Assembly (NCBI GenBank): GCA_902782145.1
Contig: CACZLZ010000012.1
Location: 1 to 59,810, forward strand
DNA length: 59,810 nt
Direction of reading: 5' to 3'
From: an uncultured Aeromonadales bacterium
GTDB taxonomy: Bacteria; Pseudomonadota; Gammaproteobacteria; Enterobacterales; Succinivibrionaceae
Part shown: positions 42,898 to 52,451 of the stretch, in pieces
How positions within the stretch are numbered: position 1 is the first letter of the stretch
Layout: each line of letters begins with the position of its first letter
The notes under the pieces: model-generated
The model's database searches: none
What the model was told of the DNA's origin: nothing
The model's input: only the letters and a program-made list of their open reading frames with translations
Made by a program: the position numbers and the translations under genes

Positions 42898-45750
42898 ATG
42901 AAAAACAACGCTAGAACGCGTAAAGCTATTGCAAAATTTGTAGAAGAATATCTAACTATAGAGAAAGGTGAGGACAAAAACAAAGTAGCAGAAAGATCAT
43001 ACTCGCAAACTTTTTGGACTTCTTTTGTCAATGTTGTATTCAACGTGACCAAAATAAATGACTACCTTCAGTTCGAAAAGGAAGTAAAAGACAGCAATAG
43101 CAAATCGAAGTCAATCGACATCTACATACCCAAAACCAAAGTAATCATTGAACAGAAATCATCCAACATCGACTTAGAAAAGCCTCAACCTGGCCATAAT
43201 AACCTTACCCCATTTGAGCAAGCTCTGGAATACCAGAACAGCCTGCCATTAAGTGAAAAGGCTAAATGGATCATATTATGCAACTTCAAGGAATTCCATA
43301 TCTACAATATGGATACCAAGCAGCCAATCAAATCAAGAACAATAATCAGACTCGATGAATTACCTCAACGCTATCACGAATTCGGTTTCCTGATTGACAA
43401 CACGGTCGAAAGAATTATTCAGGAAAAAGAAGTATCATTCAAAGCCGGCAAAATTATAGGTCAGATCTACGATTTATTGCTGAAGGAGTATGCCAAAAGA
43501 AACCTCAAGCCCACAGAAAAAGATCTGCAGGATATCAACATAGCCTGCGTGCGGCTGGTTTTCTGCCTGTACGCTGAGGATGCAGGGATATTCGAGCACG
43601 GGCAATTCGGGAATTTCATGAGCAAATACCGGAATGATCCGGATGTGTTCAGATTGCAGCTTTTAGAACTGTTTAAGGTCTTAAACACAGAGACAGACAA
43701 GCGGGATTTCTGGAACGGGAGCGGCATAAACGACTTTCCCTATGTCAATGGCGGACTGTTCAGCCAGCAGGCAAGCATACCAAGCACTTCCAGAGAACTG
43801 ATTGACTATCTTATCGATCAGGGAAGCTTAGAGACTGACTGGAGTCTGATAAGTCCAACCATTTTTGGAGCGATTTTTGAAAGCACTCTGAACCAGGAAA
43901 CCCGCCGTGTCGGGGGAATGCATTACACATCCATTGAGAACATTCACAAAGTAATCGATCCGCTGTTTCTCGATGATCTTAAGCAGGAATTAAATGAAAT
44001 TCTGGAATACAAGCAGGCCAACCTGAGAAAAACCAAGCTGCTGGAATTCCAGGATAAAATTGCCGGTCTCAAATTTTTGGATCCAGCCTGTGGCTCTGGG
44101 AATTTCCTAACTGAGACATATCTGTCATTGAGAAATCTTGAAGATACTGTTTTCCTTAAACTTCTGGGTGATACGGATTTCAACCAGGAACTGTTTTCGG
44201 GAAGCAAGTATCAGACCATCAAGGTTTCAATAGATCAGTTCTATGGCATCGAAATCAACGACTTCGCCGTTGATGTTGCCCGGACAGCATTATGGATAGC
44301 CGAGTTTAAATGTCTTAACAACACTCTTGACAAGGGGATCACCGTTGATCCCAAACTTCTGCCGCTGAAAACGAATGCGAACATCATAGTTGCCAACGCC
44401 CTCAGGACTGACTGGAATACCCTCATCCCCAGCACCCAACTGAACTACATAATGGGCAATCCTCCTTTTTCAGGAGCCCGGCTGATGACAGATCAGCAAA
44501 AGGAGGATGTGAACCTGGTCTGGCAGGGGGTGAAAGGCCTTGGCAACCTGGACTATGTGACATGCTGGTACAAAGTTGCCTCAGATTACATGCTTGGCAA
44601 CAAGTCCATTCAGACAAGTTTTGTTTCCAGCAATTCAATATGCCAGGGCGAACAGGCCGGCCTGCTGTGGAGGGAAATGTTTGCTAAGAACGTTGTGATC
44701 AATAATGCTTATCAGACCTTTATCTGGAACAGCGAATCCCTAACCAAAGCACATGTTTACTGTGTGATCATCCAGTTTTCCTATACTGACAGTCCAAATA
44801 AGAAATTATGGCTGCAGAAGTCGGCTCAAAAGACCGATGTGTCTTTCATCAACCAGTATCTCCTGCCTTTCAAAGCGCCCTTACTTGAAAACCGCACCAA
44901 GCCCCTGAGTAGCGTCCCGGAAATTGGAATCGGAAATCAGCCTATTGACGGAGGTTTTTATCTTTTCAAAGAAGATGAAAAGAATGAATTTATCAAAAAG
45001 GAGCCCAAATCCCGCAAGTACTTCAGAAAATGGTATGGCGCCGATGAATTTATAAATGGTTATTGCCGTTATTGTTTATGGTTAGGGGATTGTTCACCGG
45101 GCGAACTGCGCTCAATGCCATTATGTTTGGACAGAGTTCAGAAAGTGAAACAATTTCGCTTAGCAAGCAGCCGTAAGCAGACTAATCTGGCCGCGGAAAC
45201 TCCCACCAGATTCTATATTGAGAACTTTCCCCGTGGCAACTATATTGTCTTGCCGGAAACTTCTTCAGAAAACAGAGAATACATACCAATCGGATTTTTC
45301 GATGATACTGTCCTTTGCAGTAACCGGCTGAAGATAATAACCAACACTTCCATATACGATTTCGGGATCCTTGAAAGCATTATACATATGGCATGGATGA
45401 GAGTGGTTACTGGCAGACTTGAACTAAGATACAGCTATTCAATAGGAATTGTATATAACAATTTTGTCTGGGTACAACCTTCAGCCAGGCAAAAAGAGAA
45501 AATCAAAATAACGGCTCAGAATATTCTCGATGCAAGAAATCTCTATCCTGACAGCACCCTTGCTGATCTGTATGATCCGCTGACGATGCCGCCTGAGTTA
45601 AGAAAAGCACATAAGGAAAATGACCGTGCGGTCCTGGAGCTTTATGGACTATCTGAGAATGCCACCGAGGGACAAATAGTTGAAAGGCTGTTTGAACTGT
45701 ATGATGCCAAGGTTTCAGGAACAAATAGCACAGGCCTGGAGCTTTTGTGA
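42898..45750 (+). CDS. MmeI-like (type IIL) restriction-modification enzyme
   Basis: A 950-residue single-chain enzyme. The N-terminal nuclease motif is D74-x10-E85-Q-K87 (SIDIYI ... VIIEQKSS), the D-ExK pattern of MmeI. A helical linker follows, then a gamma-class adenine methyltransferase with motif I FLDPACGSGNFLTE (D395) and motif IV IMGNPPFSG (N521), and a C-terminal target-recognition region. MmeI is 919 residues with this same order. Such enzymes methylate one strand and cut about 20 bases away. Both catalytic sites look intact. The gene is far AT-richer and GATC-poorer than the window (7 GATC in 43021-43980), so it is likely acquired. AGGAAAG precedes the ATG. Confidence 0.87.
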   Translation: MKNNARTRKAIAKFVEEYLTIEKGEDKNKVAERSYSQTFWTSFVNVVFNVTKINDYLQFEKEVKDSNSKSKSIDIYIPKTKVIIEQKSSNIDLEKPQPGHNNLTPFEQALEYQNSLPLSEKAKWIILCNFKEFHIYNMDTKQPIKSRTIIRLDELPQRYHEFGFLIDNTVERIIQEKEVSFKAGKIIGQIYDLLLKEYAKRNLKPTEKDLQDINIACVRLVFCLYAEDAGIFEHGQFGNFMSKYRNDPDVFRLQLLELFKVLNTETDKRDFWNGSGINDFPYVNGGLFSQQASIPSTSRELIDYLIDQGSLETDWSLISPTIFGAIFESTLNQETRRVGGMHYTSIENIHKVIDPLFLDDLKQELNEILEYKQANLRKTKLLEFQDKIAGLKFLDPACGSGNFLTETYLSLRNLEDTVFLKLLGDTDFNQELFSGSKYQTIKVSIDQFYGIEINDFAVDVARTALWIAEFKCLNNTLDKGITVDPKLLPLKTNANIIVANALRTDWNTLIPSTQLNYIMGNPPFSGARLMTDQQKEDVNLVWQGVKGLGNLDYVTCWYKVASDYMLGNKSIQTSFVSSNSICQGEQAGLLWREMFAKNVVINNAYQTFIWNSESLTKAHVYCVIIQFSYTDSPNKKLWLQKSAQKTDVSFINQYLLPFKAPLLENRTKPLSSVPEIGIGNQPIDGGFYLFKEDEKNEFIKKEPKSRKYFRKWYGADEFINGYCRYCLWLGDCSPGELRSMPLCLDRVQKVKQFRLASSRKQTNLAAETPTRFYIENFPRGNYIVLPETSSENREYIPIGFFDDTVLCSNRLKIITNTSIYDFGILESIIHMAWMRVVTGRLELRYSYSIGIVYNNFVWVQPSARQKEKIKITAQNILDARNLYPDSTLADLYDPLTMPPELRKAHKENDRAVLELYGLSENATEGQIVERLFELYDAKVSGTNSTGLELL

Positions 45751-45929
45751 TTTCCTGCATTCACACTGGTTATGGCTTTCCCGCGTTCAAGCCTTGCCCT
45801 CAAAACTTAACAACAGATCCCCATCTGCACACTGCACCTGGCAACATGATGACACCGGATCCCGCAGCACACCGCTCAGATCCGGGGTCATTCATCCCGA
45901 TGGAGTAAGCGGAATTAAGAAAACCCGAT

Positions 45930-47159
45930 ATGAACAGAAAATACTACGTCCTCAACGCCCCCTCCGAGATCACCGATGAACTCCGGCTCCATCTGGCCAC
46001 CGGCACCCTGGAGGGGATCGAAATCAACTACAGCCTGCAGATAGTAAGTCCTGGCGAGTCGGTCAGCGACTCCCCCTTCTGCAACCTGAAAACACTGCGC
46101 CGCATCGGCTTTGACGTCCGCCTGGGTGAGAACTGCCGCAGCGCCGCCGGACTCTTCGCCGGCTGCGAAAACCTGGAAGAACTGCCCCTGGTGAACACGG
46201 AAGGTGCGGAGGACTTCAGCCTCATGTGCTTCAACTGCCACCGGCTGAGGCAGGTGCCCGCCTTCAGCACCGGAAAAGCCCGGAAAATGCGGGGCATGTT
46301 CCAGAACTGCTTCTCCCTGGCATCAGTGCCCATGATGGACACCGCCGGGGTAACTGACTTCTCCTACTGCTTCTCCTACTGCAGCGCCCTCAGGGACGTT
46401 CCCCTCTGGGACACTTCAGGGGCGGAAACCCTGGAGTCCATGTTTGACAACTGCCACAGCCTGGAGATGGCGCCACATCTCAGCACCGGGAAAGTACGGA
46501 ACATGAATTGCATGTTCCTCTGCTGCACATCCCTCAGGGAAGTGCCCAGGCTGAACCTGCAGAGCGCACAGACGGCGGTGAGCATGTTTGACTCCTGCGA
46601 AAGCCTGCGGGATGTCCCGGATCTGGACTACTCCGTGATCCGCAAGGCCTCCATGATGTTCATGGGATGCCTGTCCCTAAAAAGCGCCGGAGATCTGGAC
46701 TTCAGCTCAGCGGCAGACATATCCTTCATGTTCGCCCACTGTTCGTCCCTGGAGAAGATCAGTCGTCTCATCACCCCTGCGGCAGTGCTGGCCCGGAACA
46801 CCTTCTTCGGTTGCGGTGCCCTCAGGGAAATGCCCCAGGTGGATCTGTCCTCTGCCATGGACATTTCAGAGATCTGCTGTGACTGCACCGCACTGACCTC
46901 CGTCCCCCGGCTGCAGACTGCCTCGGTCCAGAACTTCAACCGCTCTTTCGCCGGATGCTCATCTCTGGAGGAGTTTCCGGAATGGGACACCGACTCCGCC
47001 CTGAACCTCACCGGCATGTTCCAGGACTGCACCGCACTCCGGAAGGTCCCGGAGTTCACCGTACCCCAGGCCGAGATCTTCAAGGACATGTTCAGAGGCT
47101 GCGCCAGCCTTAAGGAGAAGCCCTTCTTCTACACCCGGGGGCTGTTCCGGCCCCTGTGA
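45930..47159 (+). CDS. BspA-like protein with 14 leucine-rich-type repeats
   Basis: A 409-residue protein. After a 60-residue N-terminal part come 14 consecutive 24-residue repeats of the form xMFxxCxSLxxVPxLDTSxAxxxx, for example GMFQNCFSLASVPMMDT and SMFDNCHSLEMAPHLST, matching the DUF285/BspA repeat family. Such proteins are usually surface exposed and bind host factors, but there is no signal peptide here, so it is cytoplasmic or exported by a signal-independent route. The gene returns to native high GC and GATC use right after the restriction island. Confidence 0.85.
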   Translation: MNRKYYVLNAPSEITDELRLHLATGTLEGIEINYSLQIVSPGESVSDSPFCNLKTLRRIGFDVRLGENCRSAAGLFAGCENLEELPLVNTEGAEDFSLMCFNCHRLRQVPAFSTGKARKMRGMFQNCFSLASVPMMDTAGVTDFSYCFSYCSALRDVPLWDTSGAETLESMFDNCHSLEMAPHLSTGKVRNMNCMFLCCTSLREVPRLNLQSAQTAVSMFDSCESLRDVPDLDYSVIRKASMMFMGCLSLKSAGDLDFSSAADISFMFAHCSSLEKISRLITPAAVLARNTFFGCGALREMPQVDLSSAMDISEICCDCTALTSVPRLQTASVQNFNRSFAGCSSLEEFPEWDTDSALNLTGMFQDCTALRKVPEFTVPQAEIFKDMFRGCASLKEKPFFYTRGLFRPL

Positions 47160-47170
47160 GATCTGGGCAC

Positions 47171-47195
47171 GAAAAAGGAGAGCCGGTACTCTCCC
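47171..47195 (-). terminator. Terminator of the UbiB-like gene
   Basis: On the minus strand GGAGAG-TACCGG-CTCTCC is followed by TTTTTC. It lies about 150 bases beyond the stop of the minus-strand kinase-like gene and 12 bases after the stop of the convergent BspA-like gene; a U-tract exists only for the minus direction. Confidence 0.7.
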
Positions 47196-47346
47196 TTAAG
47201 CGCTTGCCTCTGCTTCCTTCTGCAAGCGGTGACCCGCCGGATCTCCCGGCAGACGCCGATCAGAGCAGATCCCGGATACCTGCCGCCCGGGGATATTTCG
47301 CCACCATGCCGGCAGTTCTCCGGTTATCCGGGAGGGACTCCGGCGG

Positions 47347-50300
47347 TCACACCGGCAGCGGCTGCATGGCGGGATTATTCAGTTCCTGTACATTGGGCTG
47401 GGGAACCTCAATCTGATCCTTGATCTTGTTATAGCACTGCTTGGCCTTTGAGGCACTGCCAATGGACATCATGGCCGACAGCAGATTCTGACTCACCACA
47501 TCCGTGATACTCTTCATAATGGAGCCGGGACGGTAGGCGGCAGCCTCGCTGAGCTTGCCCTGGATCTCCTCCCGGGCATCTGGATCAAGGTTCTCCAGAT
47601 AAGGCTGGATCAGTTTCTGGCGCTCACTGGCAATGGCCTTCATGGTGGACAGAGCCTCATCCATGGCCGTCTGAAGACGGCGCTGGCTTTCCAGGAAATT
47701 GTGGATAGCCGGGGGAACCTCAATGCTGTGCTTCTCCTGCAGAACCTTGAGTATGGCGCTCATGCGCAGTCCGGTGTCTGCCAGTTTGCCCTTCTGCATA
47801 ACCTCGCCGATCTCGCTCTCAATGTCAGCAGCATCGGCCTTGAACTTGGCCTGTCCGTCCTTGGACAGCAGGTTTTGGTAGCCCTCGGCAAACAGTTTGA
47901 AATCTCCGGTGGCGCATCCGGCCACCACCTTCACCACTGAGGCCCGGTCAGTCTTATTCAGATCGGAGGCATTGCCGAAATCAATCAGGGTGATGTTCTT
48001 GGGAGCATCCTCACTGCCCTTCTTCCAGCCTTCAGAGGTCATGATGTTGCCCTTGTGGATATCACCGTGGTAAAAGCCCTCGGCAAAGAGTCCCTCATTG
48101 GCCCACATATAGGACAGGTTCACCAGTGCCTGGTGCTTGGCTTTGGCATCCTGATACAGGCGATCCAGTTCCCGGGCACCCTCCAAGGCGGTGCTGGCAG
48201 CCGCCTCCACGCTCTTATTTGCCATCTTCGCACCGGCATCAGATACGATCCTCCGGCTCTCCGCCCCGATGTTCTTCAGATAATCCTCCATGGTAACACC
48301 CTGGACCAGTTCCAGGGCCATGACGTTCTTTGAAGGAGGGATCCCGTCCACCAGCTTCATACTCTCCACATTACTGAAGGAGCCGTAGGATCCGTTGATC
48401 TTGGCATCATTGTAGGACTTCCGGTGGAAATCATAGACCTGGTTGCCCCGGCGGACATTGGCGGCCTCCCTGGTGAGATCCATCTCCTCCATGATCCCCC
48501 TGAACTGCCCCTCAAAGGTCACCGGCATACCGTTGCCCACTTCCCTTGCCGCCTCAGCGAAGATCTTCTCCTCCCTCTGGGCCCGCATCTGGGCATCCGG
48601 CCGCAGCACCTTGATGACACAGTGCTGAACAGCGCCGCTGGCCAGGGTGATGGTGCATTTCAGGGCCTGGGCCACCGAAGCGGCGCCCAGGGCCTTGTCC
48701 ACGGAGATGCTCTTTATGGCACCGTTGGATTTCTGCACAATGTCAAACAGATGGGCATGGATCACATCCTGGGAAATGGGAGCCAGCTTGTTCTTCATGT
48801 CGTCCAGGGCCACCTGGAAGTCCGGATGCTCCTTAAACAGCAGCGGATCCAGCCCCTGGAGCATCTTCTGCATCACCGGGCCGGCACCCTTTAGCAGGGC
48901 TCCCAGACGTGCACCCTTTGACACATCATCTGCATGACGGGAGAAGCGCACCTGGGCTGCCAGCATGGAACGCTGATCCATCACCGGCATCTGGGCAAAA
49001 TACTTGGTCATGGCAACTTTGATCATCTGCAGCTGGCTGTCCTCAGCGGCGGTGCCCACAATCCGCTCCAGGTTGCTGTTCTTCAGGCTGTCGGCGTCAA
49101 GGCTCCGTTTTACCGGATCCGGAAACATGTCATTCACCATCTTAGTGACATCTTCCTGAATGCCCTGGCAGGCCTCGCTGATGGCGGTGTTCAGGCGCTT
49201 TTCCATGTCACCGAAGAAGTTGGCCCCCAAGGTGATTTTTTCCTTTTTGGCACCCAGAAATTGGTCACCATCGGATTTCTTGAAGGCCATGGCCTCCTCG
49301 TCCCTCTTAAACCGGTCGGTCTCGCCAATGGCATCCAGTTCATTCTCATGGACATCAGCCGCATCAGCGGTGTGAAGGACTCCCCGGAGTTTGAGCTCAT
49401 CCCGGTTCTGCTGGGACAGGAGTTCCCGCAGAAAGAAGGCTCTGCCCTTCACCGGATCATCGAGACGGGCCAGGGCATCCTTGGCGTCACCCAGCCGTTT
49501 TCTGATATCGGCAATCAGCCCTTCGCTCTCCCCGTTTTTCTCAGCCCGTTCCAGGGACTGGGAAAGATCGTCCACTTTCTCCCGTGCCTTTCCCAGTTCA
49601 CCGCTGTACCGGGCATTCAGTTTGTCCAGTTCGGTCTCCAGAGCCTGGCGGATCCGGGGATCGATATCGGCAAGGAGGGATCGGGCTGCGGGATCCTTCT
49701 GGCACTCCTCCCGGTTGGCCATGATCTTGGCTATCAGTTCGCGGTTGCTGAAAAACAGCTCCCTTAGGCGGCTCCCTCCAGTGGTCAGTCTGCCCTGCTC
49801 CAGGGCATCGGCAGAGGCACCTTTGAGCAGATCCGCATCATGCCTGGAGACATTGTCATCCGAGATGATCCGGGCAACGAAGTCATGGACTTCCTTGAGA
49901 TCCGCCTTGGGAAGGGCGTCATTGGGCTTGGGCTGATAATAGCCGTCCTTGAACTGCACTGAGGACAGCTTAACCTTGTCATTGTTGTCATATCCGGGCC
50001 GCTCAAGCATATCCCGGGCTCTCTCCTCCTCGGCCCGGGCCTTCTCAAAGTTGGCATAGATCCGGGAGCTCTCGATGGTGGTGAAGTGGGTGGCGGAGGC
50101 GTTGCGGTTCACAAAGGAGCGGGCATTGTCCGCATCCGGCACGGTGCCGTCCATGACACCAGCGGCCAGCAGTTTGCCGATGTTCCGGTCAATGAACTTG
50201 ACCTCCTCCTTGGACATTCCCAGCCGGGACTCAAACAGTGTGCCCAGAAGCTCGTCATAGCGCTGTTTGGCCGCCACCAGGGCAGGAACGATCTCCTGAG

Positions 50301-50916
50301 ATTTAACGGCAACTTTCATCAGCCCCATGACGTCGTCCACTTCCCGGGCTTCCTTATCCAGATCATTCACATCGTTCAAGAGATCGGCCGGCTCAGGCTC
50401 CTTCTGGATCAGATCCTCATATTTCTGCAGCACTGTGTTGACCACAAAGCGCTTCTGGAACAGTTCCGAATGGGCCATCACGTCAAGCTCTATGTTCTTC
50501 ATGATCTTCTTGGGATCATCAATCTTCTGTTTCTTGCCATCGGGAAACTCAGCCCAGAATTCATCCCGTATGTTTTTGCGGAGTTTGAACTTCTCGCCGA
50601 ACATCTTCACTTCCATGGTGCATTCCTGGCGGGCATTGTCCCTGCTGGTGAGCTGGTCAAGGCTCTTGTAAAGGGTCTCAGTGCCTTTGGACAACTCTGC
50701 GATGTCATTTTCATAACCGCTGGAGGTGACCGCCTGGACAATGGTGTGAATGCCCAGGGTGATGATCCCTAGGAAGATCTTGCTGGCCAGGGACTGGTTG
50801 GCGATGGCCTTGTTCTGATTGTCGGTCTGGACAGCGGTGCTGCCGATCTTCTGATCTCCGCGGAGCATGTCCACATTAAGCTGGTGAAAAGTGGTGTTGC
50901 CGATTGAGCCGCTCAT
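47347..50916 (-). CDS. Giant protein with a C-terminal UbiB/ABC1-type kinase domain
   Basis: An 1189-residue protein. Residues about 45-65 contain a hydrophobic stretch (LASKIFLGIITLGIHTIVQAV); the next 600 residues are highly charged and helical, with probable coiled coil (about 430-480). From about 690 to 1010 it follows the UbiB/ABC1/ADCK atypical kinase: an Ala-rich nucleotide loop (ALGAASVAQAL), Lys in VIKVLRP (K769), catalytic loop HGDIHKGNI (about 950) and DFGNA (D979). UbiB proteins are 500-550 residues and act in ubiquinone synthesis; this fusion with a long helical N-terminus is unlike them and has no quinone genes nearby. It could be a secreted effector or large scaffold kinase. 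GAAGGAA precedes the ATG. Confidence 0.72.
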   Translation of the reverse strand: MSGSIGNTTFHQLNVDMLRGDQKIGSTAVQTDNQNKAIANQSLASKIFLGIITLGIHTIVQAVTSSGYENDIAELSKGTETLYKSLDQLTSRDNARQECTMEVKMFGEKFKLRKNIRDEFWAEFPDGKKQKIDDPKKIMKNIELDVMAHSELFQKRFVVNTVLQKYEDLIQKEPEPADLLNDVNDLDKEAREVDDVMGLMKVAVKSQEIVPALVAAKQRYDELLGTLFESRLGMSKEEVKFIDRNIGKLLAAGVMDGTVPDADNARSFVNRNASATHFTTIESSRIYANFEKARAEEERARDMLERPGYDNNDKVKLSSVQFKDGYYQPKPNDALPKADLKEVHDFVARIISDDNVSRHDADLLKGASADALEQGRLTTGGSRLRELFFSNRELIAKIMANREECQKDPAARSLLADIDPRIRQALETELDKLNARYSGELGKAREKVDDLSQSLERAEKNGESEGLIADIRKRLGDAKDALARLDDPVKGRAFFLRELLSQQNRDELKLRGVLHTADAADVHENELDAIGETDRFKRDEEAMAFKKSDGDQFLGAKKEKITLGANFFGDMEKRLNTAISEACQGIQEDVTKMVNDMFPDPVKRSLDADSLKNSNLERIVGTAAEDSQLQMIKVAMTKYFAQMPVMDQRSMLAAQVRFSRHADDVSKGARLGALLKGAGPVMQKMLQGLDPLLFKEHPDFQVALDDMKNKLAPISQDVIHAHLFDIVQKSNGAIKSISVDKALGAASVAQALKCTITLASGAVQHCVIKVLRPDAQMRAQREEKIFAEAAREVGNGMPVTFEGQFRGIMEEMDLTREAANVRRGNQVYDFHRKSYNDAKINGSYGSFSNVESMKLVDGIPPSKNVMALELVQGVTMEDYLKNIGAESRRIVSDAGAKMANKSVEAAASTALEGARELDRLYQDAKAKHQALVNLSYMWANEGLFAEGFYHGDIHKGNIMTSEGWKKGSEDAPKNITLIDFGNASDLNKTDRASVVKVVAGCATGDFKLFAEGYQNLLSKDGQAKFKADAADIESEIGEVMQKGKLADTGLRMSAILKVLQEKHSIEVPPAIHNFLESQRRLQTAMDEALSTMKAIASERQKLIQPYLENLDPDAREEIQGKLSEAAAYRPGSIMKSITDVVSQNLLSAMMSIGSASKAKQCYNKIKDQIEVPQPNVQELNNPAMQPLPV

Positions 50917-51241
50917 GATTGCGTTCCTTCAACAGTCGTCGTCATAAACTAAAAAAACTTCGGATAAGGGAGAACTGTTACCGCCGGATCCCGTCCCTCA
51001 TCCTACACCGGGGAAAACGTAAGGGGCTGACACAAGTTACATCAGCTCCTGCTCCGGGATCCCTGGGAGGGCTCCAAACAAATCAGAAGCGTGACAGTCT
51101 TCCACTCCGGCTGCCGGAGATGCGGGGTTCCCCTGATCCTGCCCTGCGCCCGGCACCCTCCGCTGACTTCCGTCTGGTAGAGGCACATCCGATCTGCCAT
51201 CCGCGGACTTCCCGCCAGGAAAAGCGCCGGCTCCCCGGGGA
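50917..51241. other. Gene-free 325-base interval
   Basis: Between the UbiB-like gene and the next minus-strand gene. Short frames here lack domain character. I see no clear promoter for the large kinase-like gene. Confidence 0.3.
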
Positions 51242-51781
51242 TCACCGGGAGGATCCCTGCCGATCACCGGGTGCCGGATCCGGCAGAGATCCTGCGCAAA
51301 CCAGCATCAGCCGATGGTTCAGGTTGAAGAGCTTCTCGCAGTGTCTCCCGCCGCAGGCACCGTCCTCCAGAACTGCGCCAGTAGCACTGAGATCGTCCCG
51401 GAAGGCCCGTATCAGGGCGCCGCACCGCACATCCCCGGCAAAATCCAGGAGCAGCCACTGAAGATCCCCCATCCGGCGGATCCCGCGGATCCGGTATCCA
51501 AGGGTGAAGGTGCGCACATACCGCATCATACCCCGGAAGTACCCCCGGCAGTCAGCCTCCCGGCTCACGGCACAGGGAATAAGCATGACCCCGCCCGCGC
51601 TCCCCAGTTTCCAGGCTCCGGCGGCAGCCAGATCCCCGGCTGCCTCCAGTGGCGTCTGATCTGACAGTTCCCCCCTCACCTGCCCCGCCGCAGGGGACAC
51701 ATATCCCAGAACTGCGGCCGCAGCCAGGAGCAGCGCCGGAAAAGAGCCGGACAGAAGCCGGAGAGGGTGAACGCCCAACAT
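51242..51781 (-). CDS. Small exported or membrane protein
   Basis: A 179-residue protein, starting at the ATG of 51781 that overlaps the upstream stop by one base (TGATG). The N-terminus (LLSGSFPALLLAAAAVLGYVSPAAGQ) is a signal peptide ending near AAG. The mature part contains six Cys (PCAVSREADC, VRCGAL, GACGGRHCEKL, LVCAG), which suggests a disulfide-rich periplasmic protein. Family not recognised. It is co-translated with the preceding gene. Confidence 0.6.
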   Translation of the reverse strand: MLGVHPLRLLSGSFPALLLAAAAVLGYVSPAAGQVRGELSDQTPLEAAGDLAAAGAWKLGSAGGVMLIPCAVSREADCRGYFRGMMRYVRTFTLGYRIRGIRRMGDLQWLLLDFAGDVRCGALIRAFRDDLSATGAVLEDGACGGRHCEKLFNLNHRLMLVCAGSLPDPAPGDRQGSSR

Positions 51782-52392
51782 CACCGCCGCACCTGCTGCC
51801 CGCGGTCCAGCAGTTCCTGCCACAGATCAGCGGCTTTCCCCAGGAACCTCTCCAGAACATCAAGATCCTCCAGGCGTTCCAGAGCTTCGTTGGGCTCCCT
51901 GAAGCAGGGGATCCCGCCGTCGGCAGGATCGACAGTGCCCTGGCCATCCCAGGTGAGATACCGGCTCCACAGCCACCAGCCGTCATAAACGAGACGGATC
52001 CCGCAGGATCGTTCCGCCTCCAGGCCCAGAAAGGATAGGAGTTCCTCCCTGATCCCCGGCGCCTCCAGGGAGCCCCCCTTATCAGCAGACCACACCTTCA
52101 CTCCCATGCAGATCCTCCCAGGACGCTCCCGCTCGATCTCGGCGCACACCCTGAGACTCCATGGCTCCCGGTTGCACAGGAACACGGTGACCGAGGGACA
52201 GACAGGAGTAGGAGGATCGTCAAGGTAATAGCCCCGGGCTGCACCCCCGGTCCGGACACACACCGGACGGCCGCCGCCCCAGAGGCATTCCCCCAGCAAC
52301 TCCGTCATCCGCACAGCATTCAGGCTCTTCCCTCCCGGGCTTCCCTTCCGGGATGTCACTGCCGCCTGTCCCCTGCCCTTTTTAACTGCCAT
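51781..52392 (-). CDS. Hypothetical protein, 203 residues
   Basis: Not recognised. A basic N-terminus (KKGRGQAAVTSRKGSPGGK) precedes a globular region with several Trp (CLWGGGRP, EPWSLRV, YDGWWLWSRYLTWDG) and a helical C-terminus (LERLEDLDVLERFLGKAADL). No membrane segment or signal peptide. It lies 59 bases after the ViaA-like gene on the same strand and is coupled to the exported gene below, so all four minus-strand genes down from ravA may form one operon. Confidence 0.55.
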   Translation of the reverse strand: MAVKKGRGQAAVTSRKGSPGGKSLNAVRMTELLGECLWGGGRPVCVRTGGAARGYYLDDPPTPVCPSVTVFLCNREPWSLRVCAEIERERPGRICMGVKVWSADKGGSLEAPGIREELLSFLGLEAERSCGIRLVYDGWWLWSRYLTWDGQGTVDPADGGIPCFREPNEALERLEDLDVLERFLGKAADLWQELLDRGQQVRR

Positions 52393-52451
52393 CTACTCTC
52401 CCCTCGCGTCACACACCCGGAAACCGTCCGGGAACCACTCCCGGATCGGCT

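Noticed and set aside
47347-50916. Ubiquinone biosynthesis gene ubiB
   Set aside because: Only the C-terminal third matches; size, N-terminal region and gene context do not fit.
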